DNA of 64,000 nt from Utricularia gibba (Eukaryota; Streptophyta; Magnoliopsida; Lamiales; Lentibulariaceae): positions 992,001 through 1,056,000 of the forward strand of contig NEEC01000011.1 of NCBI GenBank assembly GCA_002189035.1. The letters are read 5' to 3'. The first letter of the stretch is position 1; each line of letters begins with the position of its first letter. The position numbers were made by a program, and so were the translations under genes. The notes beneath the pieces are model-generated. The model made no database searches and was not told the origin of the DNA. It worked only from the letters and a program-made list of their open reading frames with translations. Below, one piece after another: positions 33,356 through 44,423 of the stretch.

Positions 33356-33612
33356 TGATGAGCCCCAAGAAGATAATATAGAGTATTTAAAAAATGATGA
33401 GAATGTTGCGCATACAAACACATGCGAGAGTAAAATTATTCCACCAAGATCAATTACTAGAAGTCAAGGGTCTACTCAACATTATGGTAATAAATATTGG
33501 GACTGAGGTAATACTATCAAAAGAGTTCAACTAGTGGCGTCTAAATGTACATTAGAGCCTAAAAGATGTCCCTATATTTTATATGTGTTATTGGACTTCT
33601 TAGTTGTCAAGA
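33356..33612 (+). repeat. Family A LTR 5' fragment, plus strand
   Basis: It starts precisely TGATGAGCCCCAAGAAG. The pol tail frame is degraded (PPRSITRSQ-like), then the post-stop segment to GGACTTCTTAGTT. It is broken before the TATA box. Confidence 0.78.
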
Positions 33613-33964
33613 CATGGCCCAGAGCCCAAGTGGCATGAGACATGACCGCGAAGTCCTATTAAACTATAGGACTCAAGACAAGTTAACCGTTCGAACACGC
33701 AAAAGGGACTACGTCCAGCCTACACAGCTTATTCCTCACAACGTAGTTAAGGTTCCAATAGCTAGTCTTGACCTACCACAACCTCTATTTTCGTTAATCA
33801 CAGACCTTCAGCCATTCACTTCTACACCAGGAAAGAGTTAAAACATAGAGTGGTCATGCTACTGAAGTTGAGTTAAAGATAAACGTGTTAGAAGTGAAGA
33901 AAGATTGTTTGAACATAGGATTTCAAAGTCAAGCACATATCCAACTAGTTAGTCCCATTGGGAA
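33613..33964. other. Unassigned segment
   Basis: A 91-codon open frame at 33566-33841 spans the LTR fragment end and this region. It has no recognised motif. The sequence is less AT-rich than its neighbours. Confidence 0.35.
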
Positions 33965-34161
33965 CCTACCATGATATTGTCCGCTTTGGGAACCCAACCC
34001 TCACGGTTTTACGTTTTCCCCACATAAAATCTGACTTCCCAGGGGGTCACCCATCCTCACATTACCCCTGGGCAAGCAGGCTTAACTCTACCCCGTCCGT
34101 GATCGATGTGGGATTCGCCTAAGGCCCTTCTCCTTGACCCTTCCGCAAGGCGGGAGGTCAC
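33965..34161 (-). mobile_element. Cassandra-type TRIM LTR, internally deleted
   Basis: It aligns with 21840-22139 at both ends but lacks about 90 internal bases and the outer 3' bases. The 5S-like region (34033-34090, minus strand) is better preserved than in the other copy, reading AGGATGGGTGACCCCCTGGG. Confidence 0.85.
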
Positions 34162-34829
34162 AGCCCAATCCCCTTTACACTTCAGCTGATGCATCACCTC
34201 CAAATCTTAGGAAATGGGTCATGTCTTGCCTAAGTTCTTTAGTAGTGTTCAGAAGAGCCACTAACCGAACACCACTTCTAAACTTAGACCATAGCATGCA
34301 TATAATATTTTCCTGGTACCACTTGACTTGGTTATTCCATAGGGACGTCTCAGATATGTCTGACATATTTATCCATGAATCCTATGGTTAAAACCATGTT
34401 GCTAGGAGTGTGGGTCCACACTTGTCTCCATTTCCTAACATATGTTCACATAGCACTTAGACAAAAAAATTGAGCACTTTATTTACTTCGAAAGGGGGTC
34501 ACTTTTTTGGAAACCGACCAACAAGGGCACCTTACCCTTGGAAGAAAACAATTTTGGCTTTTAAAGAAGAATCTTAGGGACTCTAAATATATTTGAGACA
34601 CCAAGACCATAAGGGCGTGCCCTGCTGCACCTTTCACACAATGAAGAACAGAGAGAAAAACATGTTAATTAAAAAAGGGAAGAAAACTTTCCAAAACAGA
34701 ACAATAACACCTAGGCAATTAAAACATGCTTCCAAAATAAAAAGTAGCACTCATTCCACTTACCATACTCCCGACAAAAGTAATCACTTTCTTATAGTTA
34801 ATTCCACGAATTTCCTTCCCCTTTAGCTC
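34162..34829. other. Unassigned segment
   Basis: No frame has a known motif and no second copy occurs in the window. It may be part of an LTR or internal region of another element, bordered by Cassandra on the left and gypsy integrase on the right. Confidence 0.35.
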
Positions 34830-35650
34830 TATCACCCCTTTCTCATCACAAAGCAAAGGCAACATATCTATTATAAGAGGATTAAAGTCATAAAAACCAC
34901 TTCAAATGTAGATAATTTAGTAGTGAGATGCATGGCACTATTGTAAGCGAACTCAACAAGTAGCAAACATTCCTCCCATGTCTTAAGGTTTGATTTATTC
35001 ATAATATTGCATCTCGATCAGAGATGATAGTGAGGGGCAAACCATGAAGTCTTACGACTTCCCTAAAGAAGAGATCAGCCGCATGAGATGCATCATCAGT
35101 TTTATTACAAAGAATGAAGTGGGCCATCTTTGAAACCTGTCCACAACAATAAAAATTCAATCTATATCCCTTTTGGTACGAGATAAGCCAAAAGCAAAGT
35201 CCATAGAAATATCCACCCATGGTTAAGAAGGAGTAGAGAGTGGAGTATACAAACCATTTAAGACAGTGGTTGATTTTGCCTTTCTACAACAAACATATAT
35301 ATAACAAATTCTTTCAACATCCTTTCCATTAGTCCCATTAGTCCCGATGTTAGGTCAAATCACGCACGGAATAAGAAGGAATGCAAACCATATCTTTCCT
35401 ATAAAGAAAACCATTTTTTCTAAAGAATAGTCCAGATGGAGTAAGTTCAAATGTCTTATCAACGTCCCCAAAATCGTGATCATGAGCGTATAAGTCAATG
35501 ATGGAAGCAAATCCAAGAATTCTTGCATCAAGTATGGCTAAAAGAGTGTAACTTCGACATCAAGCATCAGCTACCACATTCTCCTTACCTTTCTTGTATT
35601 TGATCACATATGCGAATTTCTTAACGAATTCCATCCACTTTTATTCAGCT
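34830..35650 (-). pseudogene. Gypsy integrase, old family A copy
   Basis: Fragments match the integrase C-terminus (34835-34990), the core ([38 protein letters not shown]) and H2C2 region remnants near 35300-35420. The segment with the catalytic Glu is deleted near 35005. Confidence 0.8.
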
Positions 35651-36600
35651 ATCCTTGAATCTTCAATTGTTTGAGAGACTCATGATCAGTGTGTATCACT
35701 AACTCCTTATGCCACAAGTAGTGGTGCTAGGTCTCCAAAACTCTAACAAATGCATATAACTCTTTGACATATGTTGGATAGTTGAGAGTAGCATCATGAA
35801 GCTTCTCACTAAATTAAGCAAATGGACGTATACAGCACAGCACCAATGCATACACCTGATATATCGCATTCAATTTCAAAAGTATCAGAAAAATTTGGAA
35901 ATGATAGGAGAGGTGTTGATCAAAGCTTATTCATGAGTTGTTAAAAGTCATGCTCCTGCTCCTCTCCTCAATGAAATGGATGATGCTTCTTGATCAATTT
36001 AGTGAGAGATGCTGCTATTGAGCTGAAATCCTTAAGAAACAGTCAATAGAAACTCGCTAAACCATTGAAACTCCTAACTTCATTAACTGATATAGGTGTT
36101 TGCCATTCCCTAATTGCTCTTACTTTCTCTTCACCCACATCTACTCCTGCATCACTTACAAGATATCCAACAAAAGAGACACTATTCATACAAAAGATAC
36201 ATTTGTTGATGTTACCGAACAACTTCTTTTTTCTAAGAAATTCCAACACATTCCACAAATTCCCTAAATGTTCCTCAAGACTCTTGCAATAGATCAGAAT
36301 ATAATCAAAATAAACAACTGCGAATCTACCTATAAAAGACCTAAGAATGTGATTCATCAATCTCATAAAGGTGTTAGGCACATTAGTCAAACCAAAAGGC
36401 ATAACAACCCATTCATACAAACCAAACTTAATTTTAAAAACGGTTTTCCACTCTTCACTTTCCTTAATTCTAGTATGATGATATCCACTTCTTAAGTCAA
36501 CCTTTGTACAAATACAAGCACTATGCAATTCCATCACTGGATATCTTCAAGTCTAGGGATAGGATGTATACACTTGATTGTGATGTTGTTGATGGCGCCA
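35651..36600 (-). pseudogene. Gypsy RT and RNase H, old family A copy
   Basis: The frame at 36537-36043 (164 residues) covers the RT palm to thumb. The catalytic box reads VVYFDYILIYC, so the last Asp is changed to Tyr and RT would be inactive. RNase H follows in broken frames to about 35655. Confidence 0.83.
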
Positions 36601-36617
36601 CAATAAGTGCATATCCG

Positions 36618-37755
36618 TCAAGTTCCATCAAACTTAAGACTAAATAACACCGGCACAGCGCAAGGGCTCATGTTCTCCAGGACAAATCCTCTAAACATCA
36701 ATTCTTGAACTTGCTTTAGTATTCCCTTCATCTCCTCTGGATTGGTTCGGTATGCTGGTCGGTTTGGGAGTTGTGCTCTAGACACAAGGTTAATTTGGTT
36801 CTCAATCCCTCCAATGGGAGTTAATCCTCGAAGTTCTTCTAGATATACAACTTCATATACCTGTAAGAGAGACACAACACAAGATAGAATGGGTAGAGGA
36901 TTGTTAGTTAAAGTAGGAACTTCATTATTATATATATGTAGAAGTAATGATTGCCTTGTATGAAGTGAGTGTTTAATCTCAACTGGGATTGTTAACAGAT
37001 TCTCATTCTTTCTCTCAATTTCTAACCCTCTAGTGTTTTTACTTTCTATTTTTCACTTATTGTCACCCCTTTTCTCACTCAATTCCTTTCCATCTCTACT
37101 TTTTTCTCCACTTTTTTGAATCCTTTTATCACTCATTTTTACTCCACTTTTTTTTTGCTCTTCTCCACTCATCTCTTCTCCACTTTTTTGAATCCTCCTT
37201 GTGCTTTTCATTTGCACTATGCAGGGATTAAGCATTCCTAAGGATTCTGAGTTGATTTTTATGTGCCTCCTTTGGAGATAATGGAGAAAGTGTAATAATG
37301 GAATGCTCTTCTATCATATTTCGAAGGTCTCCCAAGATGAATGTGACGTGCATGCATAGGTACAACCTCACATAGGACTTCATCTTCATATTTCCCTATG
37401 GAAAATGCTACAAGCACTTGTTTGGTAACCTGTATCTCACTTCTTTCATTGATTCACTGCGAATTGTAAGGCTTATGATCTCTCCCAATTTCTCCACCAA
37501 GATGTTGCTGGCAACATTAGTGCAACTACCTCCATCAATAACTAGGTTGCAAACTTTCCCATTAACAAAGCACCGGGTTTGAAACAAGTTTTCTATTTGC
37601 TCATCATTATCCTTCACTTCAATGTTAATTATCTTTTGAGTTACTAACACTTCTCCAGAAACAGTCAATTCATCTTCATCACTCAATTCAGCTTCTGTCT
37701 CAACGAGATCATCATCATCTTCACTAACTACTTCTCCATTGCCTCTCATCACCAT
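36618..37755 (-). pseudogene. Gypsy protease and RT entry, old family A copy
   Basis: The frame at 37755-37408 has the acidic linker (SEDDDDLVETEAELSDEDEL) and protease active-site side (NLVIDGGSCTNVASNILVE). The charged linker (EEMSGEEQKKSG, 37235-37053) is expanded by a short in-frame repeat. RT entry follows at 36875-36618 (QLPNRPAYRTNPEE). Confidence 0.82.
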
Positions 37756-37826
37756 TGCTTGTTTATTTGGACAGTCAGAAGTTATATATCCATGCCCGAA
37801 GCACTTGAAACATTTTATGTTCCTTT
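37756..37826 (-). pseudogene. Gag zinc-knuckle fragment, old family A copy
   Basis: A short segment encodes the CFKCFGHG-like knuckle. It stops at the inserted short element at about 37827. Confidence 0.65.
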
Positions 37827-38110
37827 TATGAAATATATGTTAGAATACACAATTCCACATCGGAAAATGATCCGAGCACTACCTACAATCACAAAAAAAA
37901 AAAAAAAAATGAGCAAGTTATTACCGGATCACAGACTAGTTCGACTTGAGGGCGGGTGTTAGAATACACAATCCCACATCGAAAAATAAAAGTGAAATAG
38001 TCAAGTATATAAGAAATTGTGGATCACTAATAATTGGTTGGGCCTAATCTTTTCTATTGTGATCCACGTTTCTTGTGTACTTGGTATTCACGTGTGCACT
38101 CGCCAGACCC
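37827..38110. mobile_element. Short LTR-like insertion in gag
   Basis: The sequence TGTTAGAATACACAATTCCACATCG occurs twice with small changes, near 37849 and 37957. The second is preceded by a purine-rich GAGGGCGGG, which looks like a polypurine tract plus LTR start. An A run (37890-37907) separates the two. It could be a tiny TRIM/SMART-like or deleted copia element. The right boundary is approximate. Confidence 0.5.
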
Positions 38111-38440
38111 ATCGTATCCTGAATTTCAACAACATCTTAATCTTGATCTTTTCCAATTCTTGCCCCTCCTCTTCTACCTCCTTAATCTCGAAATATTCTT
38201 GTATCCCCATGTACAAAATCATATTCTTGCAACCTTTTGTAGAAAGTTTTCGCGTCCATCAAGCCTGAAATTTATATTTTCCTGATGTGATGCAATCTTG
38301 CGAATTCTTGTTGCATAGCTCTCAAAGTGAGCTTGTCATCCGGTGAGTCATCATTTTCATGCTCACTTCTTGTATTTGAACTTCTATAAAGAAGACAAAA
38401 GAAACAAGCAGCAAAACAAAAGAGAATAAAGCGAATGAAT
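38111..38440 (-). pseudogene. Gag N-terminus, old family A copy
   Basis: It matches the linker and helical N-terminus (SSNTRSEHENDDSPDDKLTL, then MQQEFARLHHI). The position of the usual start Met in MSNSRSEH is Ser here, so the start codon is lost. Part of the linker and the Gag core are deleted. Confidence 0.78.
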
Positions 38441-38654
38441 AAAAAAACACACAAAAGGTTTACCACTCAATCCTGAAGCTTCAAGTCCTTAATGCACTCA
38501 GTAACATCATAATGCTTGATCTCATGGATCCTCAATAATTAATCAATTCCAGATCGGTATTGATTATGGTGTTATAATGGGGTTTTTTGAGGGTAGCAGT
38601 GTTAATTGTCTCAAGATAGAGACAAATGGAAGTTGTTGAATTAAATTGGTCCTG

Positions 38655-38744
38655 ATGGAATAATATTTATCTCTAATGTGTTCACTTACATATCATAGTC
38701 ATCATTCTTTAAATACTCTTCACTACGTTCCTAGGGCTCATCAA
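38655..38744 (-). repeat. Family A LTR 5' fragment
   Basis: It encodes part of the degraded pol tail in reverse and ends in GGGCTCATCA at about 38744, the exact LTR start. It joins leader sequence on its left. Confidence 0.65.
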
Positions 38745-38965
38745 ATGTCAAAACAGGTACATGAGTCAGCATGTCATCTAGCCTGTGGTCAACATGTGGC
38801 CTTTCTGGCTAGTAGCATTTGCAGCAGTATTATTGATTGCTCTTAAAAATTCCCATGCTGTTATGGACCTTATCCCTTACTGAGTTTATACATAACTATG
38901 AACATTAGGGAGGTATTATGCTAAATTCTAGCGGTTGAAATTGCAGACCATAACAGGTTTCTTAA
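38745..38965. other. Unassigned spacer
   Basis: No coding signal. It joins an LTR start on the left to a gypsy RT scrap on the right. Confidence 0.3.
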
Positions 38966-39080
38966 GTTCTTTTGTTTCACTAGTGCTCATAGTACTTTTA
39001 TAAGATTGATAAATCACGTTGGAAGGTCTTTTGTGCGTAGATTCGTTGTTGTTTATTATAATAATATTTTGGTCTATAAT
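38966..39080 (+). pseudogene. Gypsy RT scrap around the catalytic box
   Basis: Reads SAHSTFIRLINHVGRSFVRR, then FVVVYYNNILVY. It corresponds to the segment before and including YFDDILIYS, with both Asp residues changed to Asn. Only about 35 codons remain. Confidence 0.7.
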
Positions 39081-39090
39081 TGTTGATGCA

Positions 39091-39732
39091 AGAGAGATGT
39101 GTAGCTTCCTTTTCTATGAATCCAAGTTCGTTTAACATCTGTCCCAACCAAATGCTAAGTTCAAAGTATGTGCTGGTGATATGTATTCTGGTTCAGCTGT
39201 TGATTGTGCAACCACCTTTTGTTTTTTTGAAAACTCTACAGGGCTCGTATTTAAGAAGAAGAGTGCACCAAATGTACTCTTGCTATCTTCAGCCATATGA
39301 TAATCACTATCTGAGTAGGCTCTCAGTTTGAAGACTAGTTATTCACCTTCATAAGGATAGAGCAATCCGAAATCATTATTAGATTTTATATGCCTGAAAT
39401 CTTTTTTCACAATTGCCATGTGAGTTGTTGGTTTGTTGAGGAAGCGAAATAAGACATTTACTCAAAAAGACAGCTCAGGCCTTGTATGCTAGAGATAGAT
39501 GAGGCTTCCAATCATACTTCTATATATTGTAGTATTCATATTACTTCCCTGGTTGTTTTCTCGAATCACCTTTCAACAAATTCATTAGAATACTTTTTCT
39601 GAGATATAAATATTCCAACACCTTCAAGTCGATGAATTTTTATGCCTAATAGTAGGATATCATTCCAAGACCAGTCATCTTAAATTCATTTGTTTACTAG
39701 AGCTTCCTCCTTTCATCAAGTGAGTCAATCAA
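39091..39732 (-). pseudogene. Copia RT end and RNase H, decayed
   Basis: Minus-strand sequence matches the region 32100-32560 of family C (thumb to RNase H start), for example the stretch encoding YRSMIGSLIYL and the SDSDYG region. Many indels are present. Confidence 0.7.
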
Positions 39733-39785
39733 AATCACCTCTTATTCGTGGGTTGCTAATCTTTTTAGATTAGAGGGTCACATCA
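39733..39785 (+). repeat. Family A LTR 3' end
   Basis: Only the last 53 bases (to GGGTCACATCA) remain. They directly precede the primer-binding site, so this is the remnant 5' LTR of the next element. Confidence 0.82.
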
Positions 39786-39787
39786 TT

Positions 39788-39799
39788 TGGTATCAGAGC
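39788..39799 (+). promoter_or_regulatory. Primer-binding site for initiator tRNA-Met
   Basis: TGGTATCAGAGC, two bases after the LTR end, the same arrangement as at 3780-3791. Confidence 0.9.
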
Positions 39800-40594
39800 T
39801 TTGGATTCCTTCTCTTTATTAGTATCCTGCTCTTGTCTTAGTTCTCACATTCCAACTTATTGAAAAAAAAAAGGAGAGGTTAAACCACGTTCAACTTCGT
39901 ACTTTTGGCTTTGGCACAAAAAAAAAGGAGAAAAAAAAAGGTGCACTGGAAGTTTATTCTGAAAGAGCTCGAAATCCACTTTGAATTAATTAGGAAGAAC
40001 ATCATCAAGATCAACTTCAAGTGTGTGAAAGAGAAGGAGGATGAAGCTGAAGACCCATCACTTGCCATTGAATTATTGTCCACTCTTCGTACTTCACCCA
40101 TTGCAACAAGTAATATATTTCCTATTCTCTTTTATTTGAGTAACCCATTCCTTCTCATTTTACTTGTCCCTACATCTCATTGGACTTTTCTCTTTCTTTA
40201 TTGCCCATCCCTCTTTTTCTACAATCCCACAAGTAACGTATCTCGGTTTAGTGCCCTTCCGCCTGATTTTCCTATTCTCATTTGTTCATTGTCCATTCTT
40301 GTGGTTTATGCACTGCAACAAGCAACAAACTTACATCCATCACACTTCTCCTCTGTATCGTGAGTCAGTTAACACTGCCACCCTCACCAAACCCCATCAT
40401 GACACCTTAACCCATACCAATTTGCAAGTGATTAGTTCGTTAGATGCTATGAGAACAAGCATGATGACATTAAAGAGTGCATCAAGGACTTGAAGCTTGA
40501 GGATTGAGTGGTAAACCTTGTATGTGTTTCGTAGTTCTTTTAGTTTAGTCTCTTTTCTTCCTTGCTGCTCGTTTTCTTTTGTCTTGTATTTAGG
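39800..40594 (+). other. Leader of family A copy 3
   Basis: Long untranslated leader. A 152-codon open frame at 39905-40363 falls in it. It is not conserved as an open frame in the other copies, so I regard it as chance. Confidence 0.7.
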
Positions 40595-41745
40595 ATGTCA
40601 AATTCCAGAAGTGAGCATGAACAGGATGACTCACCGGATGGGAGGTTCACTTTGAAAGCTATGCAACAGGAATTCACAAGATTGCATCGCATTCTGGAAA
40701 ACATAAATGTCAGGCTTGATGAACACGAAAATTCTTTGCAAAATGTTGCAAGAGCCCGAAGACAAGATAATTATGCTGCTAGAAGGGGTCGAGGCATTCA
40801 AATGCATCAACGCATCAACACTGAACATGACTTAAGTGATCAACAAAGTGGAAGGATTGTTGGAAGAAGAGATCGAATCCTGAATACTGATGAAGAAGAT
40901 GACTACCTTGAACATGATGAAAATGATTTTGTACAAGAAGATTTCGAGATCAGGAAGGCAGAAGAGATGGAGGAAGAATTGGAAAGGATCTTAACAACAT
41001 CAAGATGAAGATACCTCAATATCAAGGAAAGAATGATCCAGATGTATATCTCCAATGGGAAACAAGAGTAGAACATGTGTTTGATTGCAACAACTTCTCT
41101 GAAGAAAAGAAAATCAGATTGGCCTCCATAGAATTTAGTGACTATGCTGTAATTTGGTGGGATCAATTGGTTGCTAAAAGAAGGATTGACTCTGAAGAAC
41201 CAATTCATAATTGGGATGAGATGAAAAGAGTCATGAGGAGGCGATTTGTTCCAAACCACTACCAAAGAGATGTTTATCAACGTTTACAGAATCTAAAACA
41301 GGGCTCAAGGTCAGTGGAGGAATATTGGCAGGAAATGGAGATCTTGATGATTAGAGCCAATATGCATGAAGATAGGGAGGCAACTATGGCTAGGTTCCTT
41401 AATGGGATGAATAAAGAGATTGCAAATATTGTAGAGCTTCATCACTACAGTGAGATGGAGGAAATGATTCATATGGTCACAAAAGTTGAGAAACAACTAT
41501 CTAGCAAGAGTTTCGCTCGAGATTTCAACAAGAAGACTTCAATAAAGGAGAGCGAACAATAAAGGGCACCAAGGAGATGCTGGAGAGAAATAAAGGGAGG
41601 TCCTCCATGAAAAACTTCAAATTCGACATTCCATCAAGTTCCAAGCAAGGAGAGCGAACAACACCTCCAACGGGCACTACAAGGAACATAAAATGTTTCA
41701 AGTGCTTGGGGCATGGACATATTGCTTCTGAATGTCCAAATAGAT
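40595..41745 (+). pseudogene. Gypsy gag, family A copy 3
   Basis: Start MSNSRSEHEQDD at 40595. The first frame ends at 41008, and a -1 type shift links it to 41005-41562 (PDVYLQWETRVEHVF, WWDQLVAKRR, VYQRLQNLKQGS). After a short disruption near 41560 the zinc knuckle CFKCLGHGHIASEC is intact (about 41695-41740). The shift lies at the same place as in copy 2, suggesting either a shared defect or programmed frameshifting. Confidence 0.87.
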
Positions 41746-42480
41746 GAGCAATGGTGATGAGGATGAATTGCTTGTTTCTGGAGAAGTATTAGTAACTCGA
41801 AGGACACTTAACATTGGAGTGAAGGATAATGATGAACAAAGGGAAAACTTGTTGCAAACCCGGCGCTTTGTTATTGATGGAGGAAGTTGCACCAATGTTG
41901 CCAGCAATATCTTGGTGGAGAAATTGAGACTACCATTCGTGAGATATCCTAAGTGTTACAATTTACAGTGGTTCAATGAAGGAAGTGAGGTAAAGGTTAC
42001 CAAACAAGTGCTTGTGACGTTTTCAATAGGGAGATATGAAGATGAAGTTCTATGTGATATTGTCCCTATGCATGTAAGTTATATTCTTCTTGGGAGGCCT
42101 TGGGAATATGATAGAAGAGCGTTTCATGATGGTTTCAAGAATAAATATTCGTTCAATCATAATGTACTCTCCATCACACTTGCTCCAATATCTCCAAACG
42201 AGGCACATGAAGATCAAGTCAAAATCCTTAGTGATCCTAGAGCCCTGCATAGTGCTATTGGAAAACACCAGGAGGTCGTGCCTAAGGGAGAAGATATGAG
42301 TGGAGTGAAAATGAGTGGAAAAAAAGTGGAGAGAAAAGAAGAGATGGGAAGGAATTGAGTGAAAAAAGGGATGACAATGAGTGTAAAATAGAAAGTGTAA
42401 ACATTAGTGTTTTGGAAATTGAGAGAATGGATGAGAGTCTATTAGCAAGACCAAGGGAAATTAGCAACCAATTCTTCTAC
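41744..42480 (+). pseudogene. Gypsy protease, family A copy 3
   Basis: 204-residue frame. The conserved RCFVNGKVCSLIIDGGSC region is shortened to RRFVIDGGSC by an in-frame deletion of about seven residues before the active site. LLGRPWEYDRRA is intact. The frame ends at a stop in the charged linker near 42358, and the linker continues in another frame. Confidence 0.86.
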
Positions 42481-43438
42481 TTATGTACAAGGATGAAGTT
42501 ATTAATTTCCCTAATAATGTTTCACTCATTACATCTTGTATTGTGTCTCTCTTACAGGTATATGAAGATGAATTTCTAGAAGAACTTCAAGGCCTACCTC
42601 TTCTTAGAGGGATTGAGCATCAAATTGACCTTGTGCCTGGAGCACAACTCCCAAACCGACCAGCCTACCGAGCTAATCTAGAGGAGACCAAGGAAATACA
42701 AAAGCAAGTTGAGGAATTGATTTGTAGAGGATTTGTGCGTGAGAGCATGAGCCCTTGCTCTGTGCCGGTGTTATTGGTTCCAAAGTCTGATGGAACTTGG
42801 CAGATGTGCACTAATTGTCGAGCCATCAACAACATCACAATCAAGTATAGACATCCTATCTCTAGACTTGAAGATATGCTTGATGAATTGTATGGTGCTT
42901 GTGTTTTTACTAAGATAGATTTCAGAAGTGGATATCATCAGATTCGAATGAAGGAGGGTGATGAGAGGAAAACTGCTTTTAAAACTAAGTTTTGTTTGTA
43001 TGAGTGTGTTGTTATGCCTTTTGGATTAACTAATTATCCTAGCACCTTTATGAGATTGATGAATCATGTTTTAGGCCTTTTATAAGTAGATTTGTTGTTG
43101 TTTATTTTGATGATATTCTGATATATAGTAAGAGTATTGAGGAACATGTAGGCCATTTGAAAGATGTGTTAGATACTATTAGAAAAGAGAAGTTGTTTGT
43201 CAACCTCAAGAAGTATGTATTTTGCACAAATAGTGTCTCTTTTCTTGGGTATGTTGTAAGTGATGTAGGAGTAGGTGTGGATGAAGAGAAAGTGAGAGCA
43301 ATCAAGGAATGGCCAACACCTAATTCAGTTGGTGAAGTTCAGAGTTTTCATGGTTTAGCAGGTTTCTATAGACGGTTTGTTAAGAACTTCAGCTCTATAG
43401 CAGCACCCCTCACTCAATTGATCAAGAAAAATCAATGA
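42481..43438 (+). pseudogene. Gypsy RT, family A copy 3
   Basis: Frame 42483-43085 covers the RT entry to palm ([51 protein letters not shown]). A deletion at about 43083 shifts the frame just before the catalytic YFDDIL (about 43102). The thumb (SFLGYVVSDVGV, FHGLAGFYRRFVKNF) follows at 43157-43438. Confidence 0.87.
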
Positions 43439-43564
43439 TAATGCTTATAAGATTGATCTTCCAGTTGAGTTTTTTGTGCACTCCATATTCAATATTGCTG
43501 ACTTGGTTCATTATGATGTAGATGGTGACGATTCAAGGATGAATCTGCGGAAAGAAGGGGGGTA
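43439..43564 (+). pseudogene. Gypsy pol C-terminus before LTR, family B
   Basis: Reads NDNAYKIDLPVE, then HSIFNIADLVHYDVDG and LRKEGG, the end of the integrase region. A purine tract AAAGAAGGGGGG (about 43552-43563) precedes the LTR. It is joined to family A RT thumb at 43438. Confidence 0.82.
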
Positions 43565-43935
43565 TGATGAGATCATGGATGCTACAAACTATCCCAATGA
43601 AGATAAAGGACACAAAATCAATAATCCTCCATTGATTTCAGTTGGGCCAATCACTAGATCAAGAGAAAGAAGAAGTCAAGAAGTGCTAAGAGCTTATGGG
43701 GCCAATCAACCAAGCTATGAGGTGTTTGGCATGAAATTCAACATTCTCAAAGTGGATCAACTTAATTAGAGAAAGCACATTATTATCAAATATATTATTA
43801 TTACTAATTTTCCTCCAATAAGACCCAATCTTTCATCTATATAAGAAGATCTTACTCTTGTTTTGGACAACTTGGATTGTAATCATTTTTTAGAGCTATT
43901 CTCCTTCCTTGAGTTCTTGTAGAACTTAGATTGGG
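43565..43935 (+). repeat. Family B LTR, 3' part lost
   Basis: Starts TGATGAGATCATGG. It carries the coding tail (SVGPITRSRERRSQEVLRA, ending VDQLN and a stop at 43769) and then promoter-like sequence (TATATAAGAAG near 43838). The 3' part is lost near 43935. Confidence 0.8.
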
Positions 43936-44423
43936 AGTAAAGGTGGAAGTTAAGTACATGAGATAGATGATGAGGAGCAATAACCTGTCATTGGTGACTC
44001 TTTGGTAACAAGAAGGACTTTAGCCATAGATTCAAAGCCAATAGAGGAGCAATGCAAAAACTTATTGCATACACGTTGTTTTGTGCATGGGAAGGTTTCT
44101 AGCATAAAAATCGATGGAGGCAGTTGCATAAATGTTGCCAGCACTCTCAAGGTGGATAAACTCCATCTTCCTACTCTCAAACATCCAAATCCCTACAGAC
44201 TTCAATGGTTGAACAAAGGGAGTTAAGTAAAGATCAATAAGCAAGTTTTTGTTGCTTTCTAAACTGGAAAGTATTTAGATGAGGTTCTTTGTGATGTAGT
44301 GCCCATGCGTGCAAGACATATACTTTTGGGAAGTTGATTGAAGAAGAGATTGAAATTGAGTTTCATTTTAATAGCAAGAACACCTTCAATATTAATTTCA
44401 AGGGTGTAAGAAGAGAAGTAATG
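43936..44423 (+). pseudogene. Gypsy protease, family B
   Basis: Reads DSLVTRRTLAIDSKP, SSIKIDGGSCINVASTL, then DEVLCDVVPMRARHILLG. It parallels the family A protease with clear divergence. A stop near 44224 and the loss of all pol after it make it a fragment joined directly to the next LTR. Confidence 0.82.

Larger units (their letters stand above)
34830..38654 (-). mobile_element. Family A gypsy element, old copy with an inserted short element
   Basis: Minus-strand order: leader (38654-38441), gag N-terminus, an insertion (38110-37827), zinc knuckle, protease, RT, RNase H and integrase. Both LTRs are missing except a pol-tail fragment at 38655-38744. The copy is heavily diverged. Confidence 0.82.
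39786..43438 (+). mobile_element. Family A gypsy element, copy 3, plus strand
   Basis: Order: primer-binding site, leader, gag, protease and RT to the thumb. It stops at 43438, where family B sequence starts. RNase H, integrase and 3' LTR are missing. Confidence 0.88.

Noticed and set aside
39788-39799. tRNA-Met gene at the TGGTATCAGAGC sites
   Set aside because: Only the 12 bases complementary to the tRNA 3' end occur, next to LTR ends. They are primer-binding sites.
39905-40363. 152-codon ORF as a leader-encoded gene
   Set aside because: It lies in the gypsy leader and is not open in the other copies of that leader.
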